From assembly GCA_014239365.1 (NCBI GenBank), contig JAAZZB010000014.1, positions 1 to 38,385 of the forward strand: 38,385 nt of DNA, read 5' to 3'. Positions 15,896 to 24,643 of the stretch are shown in pieces. Every line of letters begins with the position of its first letter. Within the stretch, counting starts at the first letter, position 1. The notes below the pieces were generated by a model. The model ran no database searches. It saw only the letters and a list, made by a program, of their open reading frames with translations, and was not told the origin of the DNA. The stretch is from Verrucomicrobiia bacterium (GTDB lineage: Bacteria; Verrucomicrobiota; Verrucomicrobiia; Limisphaerales; UBA1100). A program made the position numbers and the translations under genes.

Positions 15896-16147
15896 CTACT
15901 TTTTCTTAGCTTTTTTCTTAGCAGCCTTCTTCTTCTTAGCAGGCTTCTTCTTAGCCGCCTTTTTCTTCTTAGCCGCCTTTTTCTTTTTGGCTGGCTTTTT
16001 CTTAGCCGCTTTCTTTTTCTTAGCTGGCTTTTTCTTAGCGGCCTTTTTCTTTTTGGCTGCCTTCTTTTTCGCCGGCTTCTTCTTAGCTACCTTTTTCTTG
16101 GCAACTTTTTTCTTCACTGCTTTTTTCTTAGCTTTTTTCTTGGCCAT
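15896..16147 (-). CDS. Lysine-rich histone H1-like protein
   Basis: This 83-residue protein is almost entirely Lys, Ala, Pro and Val. After MAKKKAKKKAVKKK it becomes imperfect repeats of KKKAAKKKPA. It resembles the C-terminal tail of eukaryotic histone H1 and the bacterial Hc1/Hc2 and HctB-like proteins, which bind DNA by charge and compact the nucleoid. The repeat DNA is biased enough that copy number may vary between strains. A very strong ribosome site and its own terminator indicate high expression as a single gene. Its start region is divergent from mutS; the 189 bases between them are AT-rich with no gene and probably hold both promoters. Confidence 0.9.
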   Translation of the reverse strand: MAKKKAKKKAVKKKVAKKKVAKKKPAKKKAAKKKKAAKKKPAKKKKAAKKKPAKKKKAAKKKKAAKKKPAKKKKAAKKKAKKK

Positions 16148-16154
16148 GAAGTTT

Positions 16155-16161
16155 ACCTCCT
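16155..16161 (-). promoter_or_regulatory. Strong Shine-Dalgarno of the H1-like gene
   Basis: On the minus strand AGGAGGT occupies 16161-16155, seven bases before the ATG at 16147. It is a near-perfect match to the anti-Shine-Dalgarno sequence, much stronger than at most other genes of the window, and fits an abundant DNA-packaging protein. Confidence 0.85.
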
Positions 16162-16336
16162 TCAGTGGTTATTGTAGGGAACCGCAAGCGATTCGGCTTT
16201 TCGTATACAACAGTTTCACCCTGTTTGCATAGCATTTTTTTTAACGAATTAAAAAAAGTATTCACACGTTACGCACCGCGCGGTCGCTAAAAATTTTCCC
16301 TTCGCCTAAATTTTTTTTTCAGTTAGCGTCAACGCG

Positions 16337-18922
16337 ATGGCCGCGAAGATCGCGAAAACAAAACAGACCCCGATGATGGCGCAGTACCATCGCTTGAAAA
16401 GCGATCTGCCCGAGGGCGCGGTGTTGTTGTTTCGGCTTGGCGATTTTTACGAAATGTTTTTTGACGACGCGAAAGTGTGCGCGGAAATTTTAAACATCAC
16501 ACTAACCCAACGCGGCGCCACGCCGATGTGCGGCATCCCTCATCACGCGGCAGATAATTACATCGGCAAACTCCTCGCCGCCGGTCGCAAAGTGGCGATG
16601 TGCGAACAGACGGAAGAAGCCGTTCCCGGCAAGTTGGTCAACCGCGAGGTGACACAAATTCTCAGCCCCGGAACGCACTTTGATGAGACGATGCTCACGG
16701 CCGAACGGAACAACTTTCTCGCTGCGCTTAGTCGCGAAGGCAAGGCGTTTGGATTGGCGGTCATTGACCTCACCACGGGCGATTTTAAGGCCACGGAAAT
16801 GGCCGATACCGCCGCAGTGCAAGCAGAGCTGGAACGCCTGAAACCCTCGGAAATCGTGCATCCCGCGGGCGATTCAAGCTTTGCCGATGCGCTTGCCGCC
16901 AGCCGCGCGGTGGTGAATGAACACGAGGGCTGGGTCTTCGCCAGCGACTCGGCGGAGTACACGTTGCGCGATCATTTCGGCGTGCAATCGCTCGATGGAT
17001 TTGGCCTCAAACATCGCCCCGCCGCCACGGGCGCTGCCGGCGGCGCGTTGCATTATTTGGTGAACACGCTGCGCCGCGATGTGGCGCATTTGCGGCAGTT
17101 GAATTTTTATGAGGATCACGACTTTCTCACGCTCGATGCCACCACGCTGCGCAACCTGGAAATCCTCGAACCGCTCACGCGCGATGCGCCGAATGCCGCG
17201 TGTCTTTATCACGCCATCAACCAAACCGTAACGCCGATGGGCGCGCGGCGTTTGCGCGATTGGCTTACGCAACCGCTTGCCAATGCGGACGCCATCCACG
17301 CGCGACAGCTCGCGGTGCAAACGTGGGTGGAGGACGGCCCGCGCTTGGAGCAACTCCGCAATCGCTTGCGCGAGGTGCGCGACTTGGAGCGCACGCTCAC
17401 TCGGCTTTCGGTCGGCACGGGCAATGGACGCGATTTGTTGAACTTGCGTTTTGCCATCGAACAATTTCCCGGCTTGCGTTCGCTCATTGACGAAGCGCAC
17501 GGCGAAGCGGCCGAACTGGAATTGCACGATGCGGAGGATGTGCCGTTGCTCACGCAACTGGCCGCGCAGTTGAAAGAGCTGCCGGAAGTGGTGGCACTCA
17601 TCGCGCGCGCGATTGTGGATGAGCCGCCGCTTGCCCTTCGCGAGGGCGGCATCATTCGTGAAAAGTTTAGCGCGGAGTTGGACGAACTACGCGGCGGCGC
17701 AAGCGAAGGCAAGGAATGGATCGCGCAGTTGCAACAACGCGAAATCGAAAACACGGGCATCCCTTCGCTCAAGGTGCGGTTCAATAATGTGTTCGGCTAC
17801 TTCATCGAAGTCACTAAAACGCATCTCGAAAAAGTGCCCGCGCATTACGTTCGCAAACAAACCGTCGCCAACGCCGAGCGCTACATCACCGATGAGCTCA
17901 AGCAGATGGAGGATAAAGTGCTCGGCGCGCAGGAACGCAGCGAAAAGCTGGAGTACGAGCTGTACCTCCAAGTGCGCGAGGCGGTGCTGGAGCATTTGCG
18001 CGCCATCCAAACCGCCGCCGCCGCGCTGGCACAGCTCGATGTGCTGGCGGGTTTTGCCGAAACGGCGCGTTTACACGGCTATTGCCGCCCGCACGTCGGC
18101 AGCGAGGGCACGCTGGAAATCCGCGAAGGACGGCATCCGGTGCTGGAGCAAACGCTGTTGGATGAGCGGTTTGTGCCCAATCACACTGGTTTAGGCGGCG
18201 AAAAACAGATTGCGCTCATCACCGGCCCCAATATGGCGGGCAAGAGTACTTATATAAGGCAAGTGGCGTTGATCGCGCTTTTGGCGCACACCGGCAGCTT
18301 TGTGCCGGCGGCGGAAGCGCGGGTGGATTTGCTGGATCGCATCTTCACGCGCATCGGCGCCAGCGACAACCTCTCGCGCGGGCAATCTACATTTATGGTG
18401 GAGATGAGCGAGACGGCTAATATCCTTCATCACGCCACCGATCGCAGTCTTGTGATCCTCGACGAGATTGGCCGTGGCACCAGCACCTTCGATGGCTTGA
18501 GCCTTGCGTGGTCCATCGTCGAGCATCTCCATCAACAGCTCGGCGCGAAGACACTTTTTGCCACGCACTATCACGAACTCACCGAATTGTCGCAACGCCT
18601 GCCGCGCGTGTTCAACCTCAACGTGGCGGTGAAAGAGTACAACGAACAAGTCGTCTTCCTGCGGCAGATTGTCGACGGCGCGGCGGATCAAAGCTACGGC
18701 ATCCAAGTCGCGCGCCTCGCCGGCGTGCCGCAACCGGTGCTTACGCGTGCCAAAGAAATTCTCGCCAACCTCGAAGAAACTGACCTCACCGCCGCCGGTG
18801 GAACTAAAGGAACCACCAACCCCAAAGCCGAACGAAAAAAACTGCGCGACCTTACGCCAACGCCGCAGTTGGATTTGTTTGATTTAAAAAGTGAATCCGA
18901 ATCCGGCATCCCGAAGGGATGA
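16337..18922 (+). CDS. mutS: DNA mismatch repair protein MutS
   Basis: This 861-residue protein is a complete MutS that recognises mismatches and starts repair. Seen: the mismatch-binding loop GDFYEMF near residues 34-42 (Phe-x-Glu present), connector and lever regions, clamp segment IPSLKVRFNNVFGYFIEVTK, Walker A GPNMAGKST (about 630), Walker B VILDEIGRGTSTFDG and the C-terminal helix-turn-helix LAGVPQPVLTRAKEIL. Tail residues PQLDLFDL resemble a beta-clamp-binding motif. The last residues, GIPKG and stop, fall inside a palindromic repeat (18908-19025), so the native C-terminus may have been replaced by the repeat. It is divergent from the H1-like gene. No mutL is in view. Confidence 0.98.
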   Translation: MAAKIAKTKQTPMMAQYHRLKSDLPEGAVLLFRLGDFYEMFFDDAKVCAEILNITLTQRGATPMCGIPHHAADNYIGKLLAAGRKVAMCEQTEEAVPGKLVNREVTQILSPGTHFDETMLTAERNNFLAALSREGKAFGLAVIDLTTGDFKATEMADTAAVQAELERLKPSEIVHPAGDSSFADALAASRAVVNEHEGWVFASDSAEYTLRDHFGVQSLDGFGLKHRPAATGAAGGALHYLVNTLRRDVAHLRQLNFYEDHDFLTLDATTLRNLEILEPLTRDAPNAACLYHAINQTVTPMGARRLRDWLTQPLANADAIHARQLAVQTWVEDGPRLEQLRNRLREVRDLERTLTRLSVGTGNGRDLLNLRFAIEQFPGLRSLIDEAHGEAAELELHDAEDVPLLTQLAAQLKELPEVVALIARAIVDEPPLALREGGIIREKFSAELDELRGGASEGKEWIAQLQQREIENTGIPSLKVRFNNVFGYFIEVTKTHLEKVPAHYVRKQTVANAERYITDELKQMEDKVLGAQERSEKLEYELYLQVREAVLEHLRAIQTAAAALAQLDVLAGFAETARLHGYCRPHVGSEGTLEIREGRHPVLEQTLLDERFVPNHTGLGGEKQIALITGPNMAGKSTYIRQVALIALLAHTGSFVPAAEARVDLLDRIFTRIGASDNLSRGQSTFMVEMSETANILHHATDRSLVILDEIGRGTSTFDGLSLAWSIVEHLHQQLGAKTLFATHYHELTELSQRLPRVFNLNVAVKEYNEQVVFLRQIVDGAADQSYGIQVARLAGVPQPVLTRAKEILANLEETDLTAAGGTKGTTNPKAERKKLRDLTPTPQLDLFDLKSESESGIPKG

Positions 18923-19025
18923 ATACCACAGCCCTGAAAGGGCTGAATGGATAGCAGGAAAGGGTATCGGAATTATGTTCGACCTCTTCGAGGTTGGCTA
19001 TTATTGTTGATTCCCTTCGGGAATC
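18908..19025. repeat. Multi-hairpin interspersed repeat at the mutS 3' end
   Basis: Four short hairpins are strung together: CATCCCGAAGGGATG (18908-18922), CAGCCCTGAAAGGGCTG (18929-18945), ACCTCTTCGAGGT (18982-18994) and GATTCCCTTCGGGAATC (19009-19025). The first and last are near-complementary versions of the same GGGAAT/CGAAGGG motif, giving the element terminal inverted symmetry. This design resembles REP-type elements mobilised by IS200/IS605-like transposases. It contains the mutS stop codon and ends one base before the stop codon of the convergent zinc-ribbon gene. Confidence 0.7.
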
Positions 19026-19646
19026 CTATTCCTCCTCCGGCGTGGTTCGGTACACCACTAACACGCCAAAGTCTGTGCCCTTTTTTTCATCGGCCACGTA
19101 CTGCACAGGATGCACGCCGATCAGATTGTCTTCCTCGAGAGAACTGAGAAATTCAGAAACGGTGTCGTCGAAGGAATCTTTTTTTGCCTTCACGCAATCG
19201 CCGTGCAGAATAGTTTTCACGCAGAGCCGATGGGCGGACATCGCTTCGCGTTCGAGCGATGCCATTTTGCTGCCGTGAAAACCCATCACAATTTCCTGCG
19301 GCGCTCCGGTGGGTGCGGGGGGCGCAGTGGGCGCGGGTGCGCTGGCTGGCGGCGCGGCTGTGGGTTCGGTCGCGGGATTCCCTTGCGGCGGTGGCGCGGG
19401 CGCGGGCGCGGCACCTCCCATTGGTGGTGCGGCGACCGCACTGGCGGTGGCCTGCAAAGCCTCAGCTTCTTCGGCGGTGGGAAATAAAATTACCTGTCCA
19501 CAATTCTCAAGCGGACAGGGATATTCGCCTGCGTAACCGGTGTTCACCTGCGAAAGTTGTTCAGCGTCGATTTCAATCTCGCCCTTGCAGTGCGGGCAGT
19601 TGAACTTGAACATGCCGTTGGCGAAGCTTGGGTTTTCGTGTTTCAT
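19026..19646 (-). CDS. Zinc-ribbon protein with Pro/Ala-rich linker
   Basis: This 206-residue protein has an N-terminal zinc ribbon (FNCPHCKGEIEIDAEQL...YPCPLENCGQVILFP, residues about 16-56). A low-complexity Pro/Ala linker of about 55 residues follows, then a C-terminal alpha/beta domain without a recognised motif (AHRLCVKTILHGDCVKAKK...NLIGVHPVQYV...TDFGVLVVYR). The C-terminal domain could be a small sensor or binding module. Function unknown. Ribbon-linker proteins recur in this window (compare 380-1285), which may reflect a lineage habit. The start is the ATG at 19646; Met 12 (19613) is an alternative closer to the ribbon. Confidence 0.75.
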   Translation of the reverse strand: MKHENPSFANGMFKFNCPHCKGEIEIDAEQLSQVNTGYAGEYPCPLENCGQVILFPTAEEAEALQATASAVAAPPMGGAAPAPAPPPQGNPATEPTAAPPASAPAPTAPPAPTGAPQEIVMGFHGSKMASLEREAMSAHRLCVKTILHGDCVKAKKDSFDDTVSEFLSSLEEDNLIGVHPVQYVADEKKGTDFGVLVVYRTTPEEE

Positions 19647-19707
19647 AGTCGGCCAATCACTTCCGCCACGCTAAATCACCCGTCCGCCGGAGGCCAGCTT
19701 TTATGTC

Positions 19708-20964
19708 TTACTTCACGCGTCGGACTTTGCCGCCGAGTTTTTTCAGCTTGGCGTCCATGCGCTCGTAGCCGCGGTCGAGATGATAAATGCGGTTGATGCG
19801 CGTGGTGCCTTTGGCCACCATCCCGGCGATGACGAGTGCAGCGCTCGCGCGCAAATCGCTGGCCATCAATTCCGCGCCGGAAAGGTTTTGCACGCCGTGC
19901 ACGATGGCGCTCGGGCCTTCAATGGAAATCTCCGCGCCGAGCCGTTCCAATTCCTGCACGTGCGTGAAGCGGCTTTCGAAAATGCGTTCGGTGATAATGC
20001 TGATGCCGGGCGTTTGCGTCATGAAGGCCATCATCTGCGCCTGCACATCGGTCGGGAAACCGGGATGGGGAAGGGTGGTGATGTGAACACTGTGCAAACC
20101 GCGCCCGCGTTTGAAGGTGAGTTTGCCTTTGGACTGCTCAACCTTCACGCCGCTCTCGCGGAGTTTTTCGATGACGGCTTTCATGTGCTCGGGCCGCGCG
20201 CCTTTGAGCGTCACTTCGCCTTTGGTCGCCACGCCGGCGATGGCGTACGTGGCGGCCTCGATGCGATCGGGGATGACTTCGTGCTCCGCGCCGCCGAGTT
20301 CTTTGACGCCCGTAATGGTAAGCGTGGGCGAACCGAGCCCTTGGATTTGCGCGCCGATGCTGTTGAGAAACTTGCCGAGGTCGACCACCTCCGGCTCGCA
20401 CGCGGCGTGTTCAATGACCGTGATGCCTTCGGCCAACGTAGCGGCCATCATTGCGTTGGCCGTGCCGAGCACCGTGGGCCCGGCGCGACCGCCGAGGAAC
20501 ATTTCGCCGCCGACGAGCTTGCGTGCTTTGGCGATGATGTAGCCGTTTTCGATGTTCACTTTCGCGCCGAGCGCTTCCATCGCCTTGCGATGAAGATCCA
20601 CGGGGCGCGTGCCGATGAGGCAACCGCCCGGCAACGACACGGTGGCTTTTTTCAAACGCGCCAGCAACTGCCCGAGCACGCAAAGGGAGCCGCGCATTTT
20701 ACGCACCAAATCGTAATCGACGAAGTCGCGCACTTTCTCGGCGCGCACCGTGACCGTATCGCCTTCGATTTTGGTTTTCGCGCCGAGACTTTCCAAAATC
20801 TGGCACATCGTTTTCACGTCGGCCAAATCCGGCACGCGGCGCAGAACGCACGTCTCGCGCGTCAGCAGCGTGGCGGCAAGGATCGGCAACACGGCGTTTT
20901 TTGCGCCACTGATTTCCACCTCGCCATGCAGCGGGGCGCCTCCTTTGATTTCTAAACTATCCAT
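19708..20964 (-). CDS. murA: UDP-N-acetylglucosamine 1-carboxyvinyltransferase
   Basis: This 418-residue protein is MurA, which transfers enolpyruvate from PEP to UDP-GlcNAc, the first committed step of peptidoglycan synthesis in the cytosol. Seen: GAKNAVLPILAATLL with Lys 22 and Asn 23, the loop LPGGCLIGTRPVDLH with Cys 115 (the residue targeted by fosfomycin), and a C-terminal HLDRGYERMDAKLKKLG. The presence of Cys rather than Asp at 115 predicts fosfomycin sensitivity. It is followed 28 bases upstream in the same direction by prmC, so the two are likely co-transcribed. Confidence 0.98.
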   Translation of the reverse strand: MDSLEIKGGAPLHGEVEISGAKNAVLPILAATLLTRETCVLRRVPDLADVKTMCQILESLGAKTKIEGDTVTVRAEKVRDFVDYDLVRKMRGSLCVLGQLLARLKKATVSLPGGCLIGTRPVDLHRKAMEALGAKVNIENGYIIAKARKLVGGEMFLGGRAGPTVLGTANAMMAATLAEGITVIEHAACEPEVVDLGKFLNSIGAQIQGLGSPTLTITGVKELGGAEHEVIPDRIEAATYAIAGVATKGEVTLKGARPEHMKAVIEKLRESGVKVEQSKGKLTFKRGRGLHSVHITTLPHPGFPTDVQAQMMAFMTQTPGISIITERIFESRFTHVQELERLGAEISIEGPSAIVHGVQNLSGAELMASDLRASAALVIAGMVAKGTTRINRIYHLDRGYERMDAKLKKLGGKVRRVK

Positions 20965-20992
20965 TCAGGGGGAAACTCCTCGCGCGCATTGT

Positions 20993-21847
20993 TCACGGAT
21001 TAGAGGGAGAGGCAATCACCATCCGCAAAACGTTATTCAGGTCGGGCAACAAATCGCATTCGCCCCAGCCGGCTTCAGCCAACAACGCGGCCACCGCCTC
21101 GGCCTGGCCATCGCCCACTTCGAGCATCAACCGGCCGGTCGGTTTCAAGCGCGGCAAAACCTCCGCCGCGAGCACGCGGTAAAACTCCAAGCCATCCGCG
21201 CCGCCATCCAACGCCAACGCGGGGTCGTGCTCGCGCACTTCCGTTTGCAGCGCGGGCAAATCGCCGGTGGGAATGTACGGCGGATTAGCCAACACCAAAT
21301 CAAACGCCTCATCGCCGGGCAATCCTTCGCGGCCATCGCCCTCGCAAAATTCAATGCGCGCCGCCACGCCGTGCCGCTCCGCATTCGCGCGCGCCACCTC
21401 GAGTGCCTCCGGCGAAACATCCAGGGCCATCACCCGTGCATCCGAACAATGCGCGGCCAACACAATGGCAAGGCAACCGCTGCCCGTGCCGAAATCCAAA
21501 ACCACGGGCGCGGGCCATCCGCTGGCAAATCCCCACGCTTGTTCGGCCAGCAATTCCGTTTCCGGACGCGGCACTAAAACGTGGCCGTTCACTTCCATTT
21601 CCAAACCACAAAAAACCGCCGTGCCCAAAAGATGCTGCAACGGAATGCGCTCGGCGCGTTGGGCGATCAACAAATCCCATTCGGTTTGCTGAGCATCGGT
21701 CAATAAATACGAATGACGCAACGCCAGCTCCGCCCGCGGGCAATCCAAAATATGCGCCAGTAGCCACTCGGCATCCACGCGCGGCGCGTCCACTCCTGCG
21801 GCGGCCAATGTGGCGGTCGCGGTTTGCAATGCCTCGGCGGCGGTCAT
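20993..21847 (-). CDS. prmC: Release factor glutamine N5-methyltransferase
   Basis: This 284-residue protein is PrmC/HemK, which methylates the Gln of the GGQ motif in release factors RF1 and RF2. Seen: an N-terminal helical domain, LVPRPETELL, the SAM-binding VLDFGTGSGCLAIVLA (116-131) and the signature ANPPYIP with NPPY at 188-191. The start is MTAAEAL at 21847; the open frame extends upstream as low-quality sequence into the LysM gene's promoter side. prmC usually follows prfA, but prfA is absent here and murA lies downstream instead, an arrangement also seen in other bacteria. Confidence 0.96.
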   Translation of the reverse strand: MTAAEALQTATATLAAAGVDAPRVDAEWLLAHILDCPRAELALRHSYLLTDAQQTEWDLLIAQRAERIPLQHLLGTAVFCGLEMEVNGHVLVPRPETELLAEQAWGFASGWPAPVVLDFGTGSGCLAIVLAAHCSDARVMALDVSPEALEVARANAERHGVAARIEFCEGDGREGLPGDEAFDLVLANPPYIPTGDLPALQTEVREHDPALALDGGADGLEFYRVLAAEVLPRLKPTGRLMLEVGDGQAEAVAALLAEAGWGECDLLPDLNNVLRMVIASPSNP

Positions 21848-21946
21848 GGCGTATGCTTGAAAATTCACTGAAGCGGCGCAAGCCCAAAACCGTCCAATCC
21901 GCGCTTGGGGCTTGAATAATCGGCTCCGAGCAGTTACCTTGCCGCC

Positions 21947-22639
21947 ATGAGGAGTGATACACGTTTTTCTATTTTGATGCTGAGCGCCGTTGCAGTTTTT
22001 GCGTTTGCCCAAGACCCGCCAGCGCCAACGCCGACACCGCCTGCCAAAGAGCCGGCTCCGGAAGTCACGCCCGCCCCCGTTGCCGCGCCGACCGATGCGC
22101 AAGCGCGATTTTATGCCGAACAATTTCGGCGGTTACGCGGTGAGATTGAAGAGCTGAAGGGTGCCCACGCGTTGCAACAGCAACAGACCGATAAATTAAA
22201 AATCCAAGTCAGGAATCTGAAGAACGAGAATCAAATGCTCACCCGCAAACTCGCCGGTAATTTTGCCACGGCGGACGAGGTGAAGGCGCTTCAGGTTGCA
22301 TTAAAAGAAATGGATGCCAATCGGCTCAAGGATCGCGCCATTGTTCAAAAAACCCTCGCCGACCTTGGCAAGCTCATCGCGAAAGTCGCCCAACAAAAAG
22401 TCGCGGCCGTGGAACCCAACCCGCGCGTCGTAGCACAAGATTTTAAATTCAACACGCACAAGGTGGAGACGGGTGAATTTCTCGGCACCATCATTATCGC
22501 CTACAACCTCGCCTACAAAGAGGAGGGCCTCGGCACCGTGACCCAAAGCCAAGTGCTCAAGGCCAACCCCGGCCTCAAGCCGAACCGATTATTGGTCGGC
22601 CAAAAAATCAAGATCCCACTGCCCGGAGAAATTAAATAG
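21947..22639 (+). CDS. Exported LysM-domain protein with coiled coil
   Basis: This 230-residue protein has a signal peptide (about residues 1-22, LMLSAVAVFAFA) and a Pro-rich segment (24-50). A coiled coil with many Gln/Leu/Lys (about 60-105) follows, and then a C-terminal LysM domain (about 170-230, FNTHKVETGEFLGTIIIAY...VLKANPGLKPNRLLVGQKIKIP). LysM binds GlcNAc chains, so the protein probably attaches to peptidoglycan in the periplasm. It is directly followed by the membrane protein gene at 22640 with no gap, so the two are translationally linked. It is divergent from prmC across 99 bases. Confidence 0.87.
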   Translation: MRSDTRFSILMLSAVAVFAFAQDPPAPTPTPPAKEPAPEVTPAPVAAPTDAQARFYAEQFRRLRGEIEELKGAHALQQQQTDKLKIQVRNLKNENQMLTRKLAGNFATADEVKALQVALKEMDANRLKDRAIVQKTLADLGKLIAKVAQQKVAAVEPNPRVVAQDFKFNTHKVETGEFLGTIIIAYNLAYKEEGLGTVTQSQVLKANPGLKPNRLLVGQKIKIPLPGEIK

Positions 22640-23224
22640 GTGAAGCTCATCCGCCGCATTCACCTGTTCCTCGGCTGTTTCTTCACGCCGCTGTTGTTGC
22701 TGTATTTGCTGTCGGGATTTTATTTCGTGCTGAAGCCCGCGCGGCAAAAAGATGACGGCGAGGCGCAGACGTTTCTGCAAAAAATCTGGTTGGTGCACAC
22801 CGCGCAGGAATATCCCCGCACCACCGCGCCGCTGGATCTTGAGGCGAAAGTCCAACCGCGCACCATCACCGATTGGGAAGCGGACACGCGGGCATTCAAA
22901 CTGCTAATTTACATCATGGTCATCGGTGCCGTGGCCACGATGGCGCTCGGCATCGTGCTCGCCATCCGCACCACCAAAGACAAACGGCCCGTTTACATTT
23001 CGCTGGTGTTGGGGGTGCTGTTGCCGTGCGTGATTTTGTGGTTCAGCCAAAAACAGGTTACCCGACCCAATCCGTTTCATCCGGACACCCCGCTGGATTC
23101 GCCCATGCCGGGCATCCCAAGCGGAGGCGAAACCAACTCGATGTTTCCGCCCGACGGGATTGGCGGAGAGAGCGGTGGTGGCATCGGCGGCTCCATTGCG
23201 CCGCCTGCGAAAAAAGAAGATTAG
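22640..23224 (+). CDS. PepSY-TM-like small membrane protein
   Basis: This 194-residue protein starts with GTG directly after the TAG of the LysM gene. Three membrane helices are visible: about 10-30 in RRIHLFLGCFFTPLLLLYLL, which resembles the first helix of PepSY-associated membrane proteins, then about 87-108 and 115-133. A polar, Gly-rich tail (GGESGGGIGGS) ends in KKED. Function unknown; PepSY-type proteins are often linked to iron or flavin redox, but that is a weak inference from one helix. Its stop lies seven bases from the convergent cysteine desulfurase gene. Confidence 0.75.
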   Translation: MKLIRRIHLFLGCFFTPLLLLYLLSGFYFVLKPARQKDDGEAQTFLQKIWLVHTAQEYPRTTAPLDLEAKVQPRTITDWEADTRAFKLLIYIMVIGAVATMALGIVLAIRTTKDKRPVYISLVLGVLLPCVILWFSQKQVTRPNPFHPDTPLDSPMPGIPSGGETNSMFPPDGIGGESGGGIGGSIAPPAKKED

Positions 23225-23231
23225 CCGAGGG

Positions 23232-24353
23232 TCAAAGATCGACTGAAAATTCAGCCGCCACTTCGGCAACGCCTTTGGCCAATGCTTGCCAGTCATCCGC
23301 CGTCGTTTCCCAGCCGCTGCTGAAACGCACCACGCGATCGGTTTCATCATCGGCCACGCCCATCGCCGTGAGCACGTGGCTCGGTGCTTCCTTGCCACTG
23401 GCGCAGGCGCTGCCGGTGGAGACGGCAAAACCCGCCTTGTCCAGCTTCACCACCCAACGCGCCCGGCAATCGCCCGGCAATAGCGCGGACACCGTGTTCC
23501 AAAGACGCCCTTCGCCCGCGCCCAAAATCCGTGCGCCACCGAGACTCCTCGCAAACGCATTCCGCCAAGCCTCCCTCTCTATAATAGTGTCACCCGCTAA
23601 AACCGCCTCGCGCTCCGCCAGCGCCGCCATCATCGAGAGTACTCCAGCGACGTTTTCCGTGCCCGCGCGCCGTCCCTCCTCCTGCGGCCCGCCGACCAGT
23701 TGCGACCGCACCGCGCCCTGCGCCGGACACTTCAAAAACCCAACCCCCGTCGGCCCGCCAAACTTATGCGCGCAGCCGCTCACAAAATCGCACTCGCCCA
23801 ATCCCGCCGCTGGCAATTTACCAATCCACTGCGCCGCGTCGCAAAAAAATGAAATGCCGTGCTCCGCGCAAAGCTCCCGCACTGCGCGCCAAGGCTGCAA
23901 CACGCCAGTTTCATTGTTCGCCGCCATCACCGCGATCAACCCCGGCCGTCGCTCCGCCAAGCGCTCGCGCAACACATCCAAATCCAAAACGCCACCCGGC
24001 GTCACTGGCAGCATTTTCATTCGCTCGCCATAATGCAAACGCGCGGCCTCCATCACACACGGATGCTCAATCGCCGAAATCCACACCTCAGCATCACTGG
24101 ACAAGGCCTCCGCAAAATGATGCATCACCAAATTGCTCGATTCCGTCGCACCCGAAGTCCAAATAATATCCAATGCCCCACACCCCAAAACCCCCGCCAA
24201 CTCTTCCCGCGCATCCGCCAACGCCTTCTCCGCTCGCGCCCCCAACCGATGCGGGCTCGATGGATTCCCGACAAACCGCCCGCTAGCATCCAGCCACGCC
24301 TCCCGCGCAGCCGCGCTCAGTGGCGAAGTAGCATTGTGATCGAAATTGATCAA
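23232..24353 (-). CDS. Cysteine desulfurase (NifS/IscS family)
   Basis: This 373-residue protein is a PLP enzyme that takes sulfur from cysteine to a persulfide for Fe-S clusters and thio-cofactors. Seen: FDHNATSPLS, GATESSN, His 97 in AIEHPCV, PLP Lys 197 in SGCAHKFGGP and the sulfur-accepting Cys 317 in STGSACASG. The loop around the Cys is short, as in the NifS/IscS (group I) enzymes. It begins with TTG, whose bases overlap the TGA of the small upstream gene (TTGA), so translation is coupled. It lies next to, and divergent from, a cluster rich in Fe-S and lipoyl-type proteins, which may need its sulfur. Confidence 0.93.
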   Translation of the reverse strand: MINFDHNATSPLSAAAREAWLDASGRFVGNPSSPHRLGARAEKALADAREELAGVLGCGALDIIWTSGATESSNLVMHHFAEALSSDAEVWISAIEHPCVMEAARLHYGERMKMLPVTPGGVLDLDVLRERLAERRPGLIAVMAANNETGVLQPWRAVRELCAEHGISFFCDAAQWIGKLPAAGLGECDFVSGCAHKFGGPTGVGFLKCPAQGAVRSQLVGGPQEEGRRAGTENVAGVLSMMAALAEREAVLAGDTIIEREAWRNAFARSLGGARILGAGEGRLWNTVSALLPGDCRARWVVKLDKAGFAVSTGSACASGKEAPSHVLTAMGVADDETDRVVRFSSGWETTADDWQALAKGVAEVAAEFSVDL

Positions 24354-24553
24354 CCCGATAAACCTTCGCTTAGGCGTTGTTTGTGACGCTTTATCATCTC
24401 AGTTTCCCAAGCATCCGCTTCCTCAAAAGTTTTGAAACGAAATACTCCCTTCGGAAATGGCGAACCCCCGCCGAACTCCTCGCTTTTCGCACGCTGCAGT
24501 TTATCAAATTGCTTCCAGTAGTTTTCGGACAGCTCACGGTCAGATTGGCTCAT
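24350..24553 (-). CDS. Small protein upstream of cysteine desulfurase
   Basis: This 67-residue protein begins MSQSDRELSENYWKQFDKL. Its C-terminal half, GVFRFKTFEEADAWETEMIKRHKQRL, contains a FRF-x-FEEAD pattern seen in small hypothetical proteins. Some of those sit beside nucleotidyltransferase toxins, but no such toxin is adjacent. Its stop overlaps the TTG start of the cysteine desulfurase, so it is expressed with it. About 90 bases separate its start from the divergent GcvH-like gene. Function unknown. Confidence 0.65.
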   Translation of the reverse strand: MSQSDRELSENYWKQFDKLQRAKSEEFGGGSPFPKGVFRFKTFEEADAWETEMIKRHKQRLSEGLSG

Positions 24554-24643
24554 GGGCTGATTCAACCAACAGACAACAGGCTTTTCGAGTCCAAACTTCT
24601 GTGGTTTCCTGTCGCCTCCGTGGCTGCTCCCGAAAAAACACTT

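Noticed and set aside
19780-20955. 391-residue open frame antisense to murA
   Set aside because: murA is unmistakable on the other strand. The shadow translation has no known motif.
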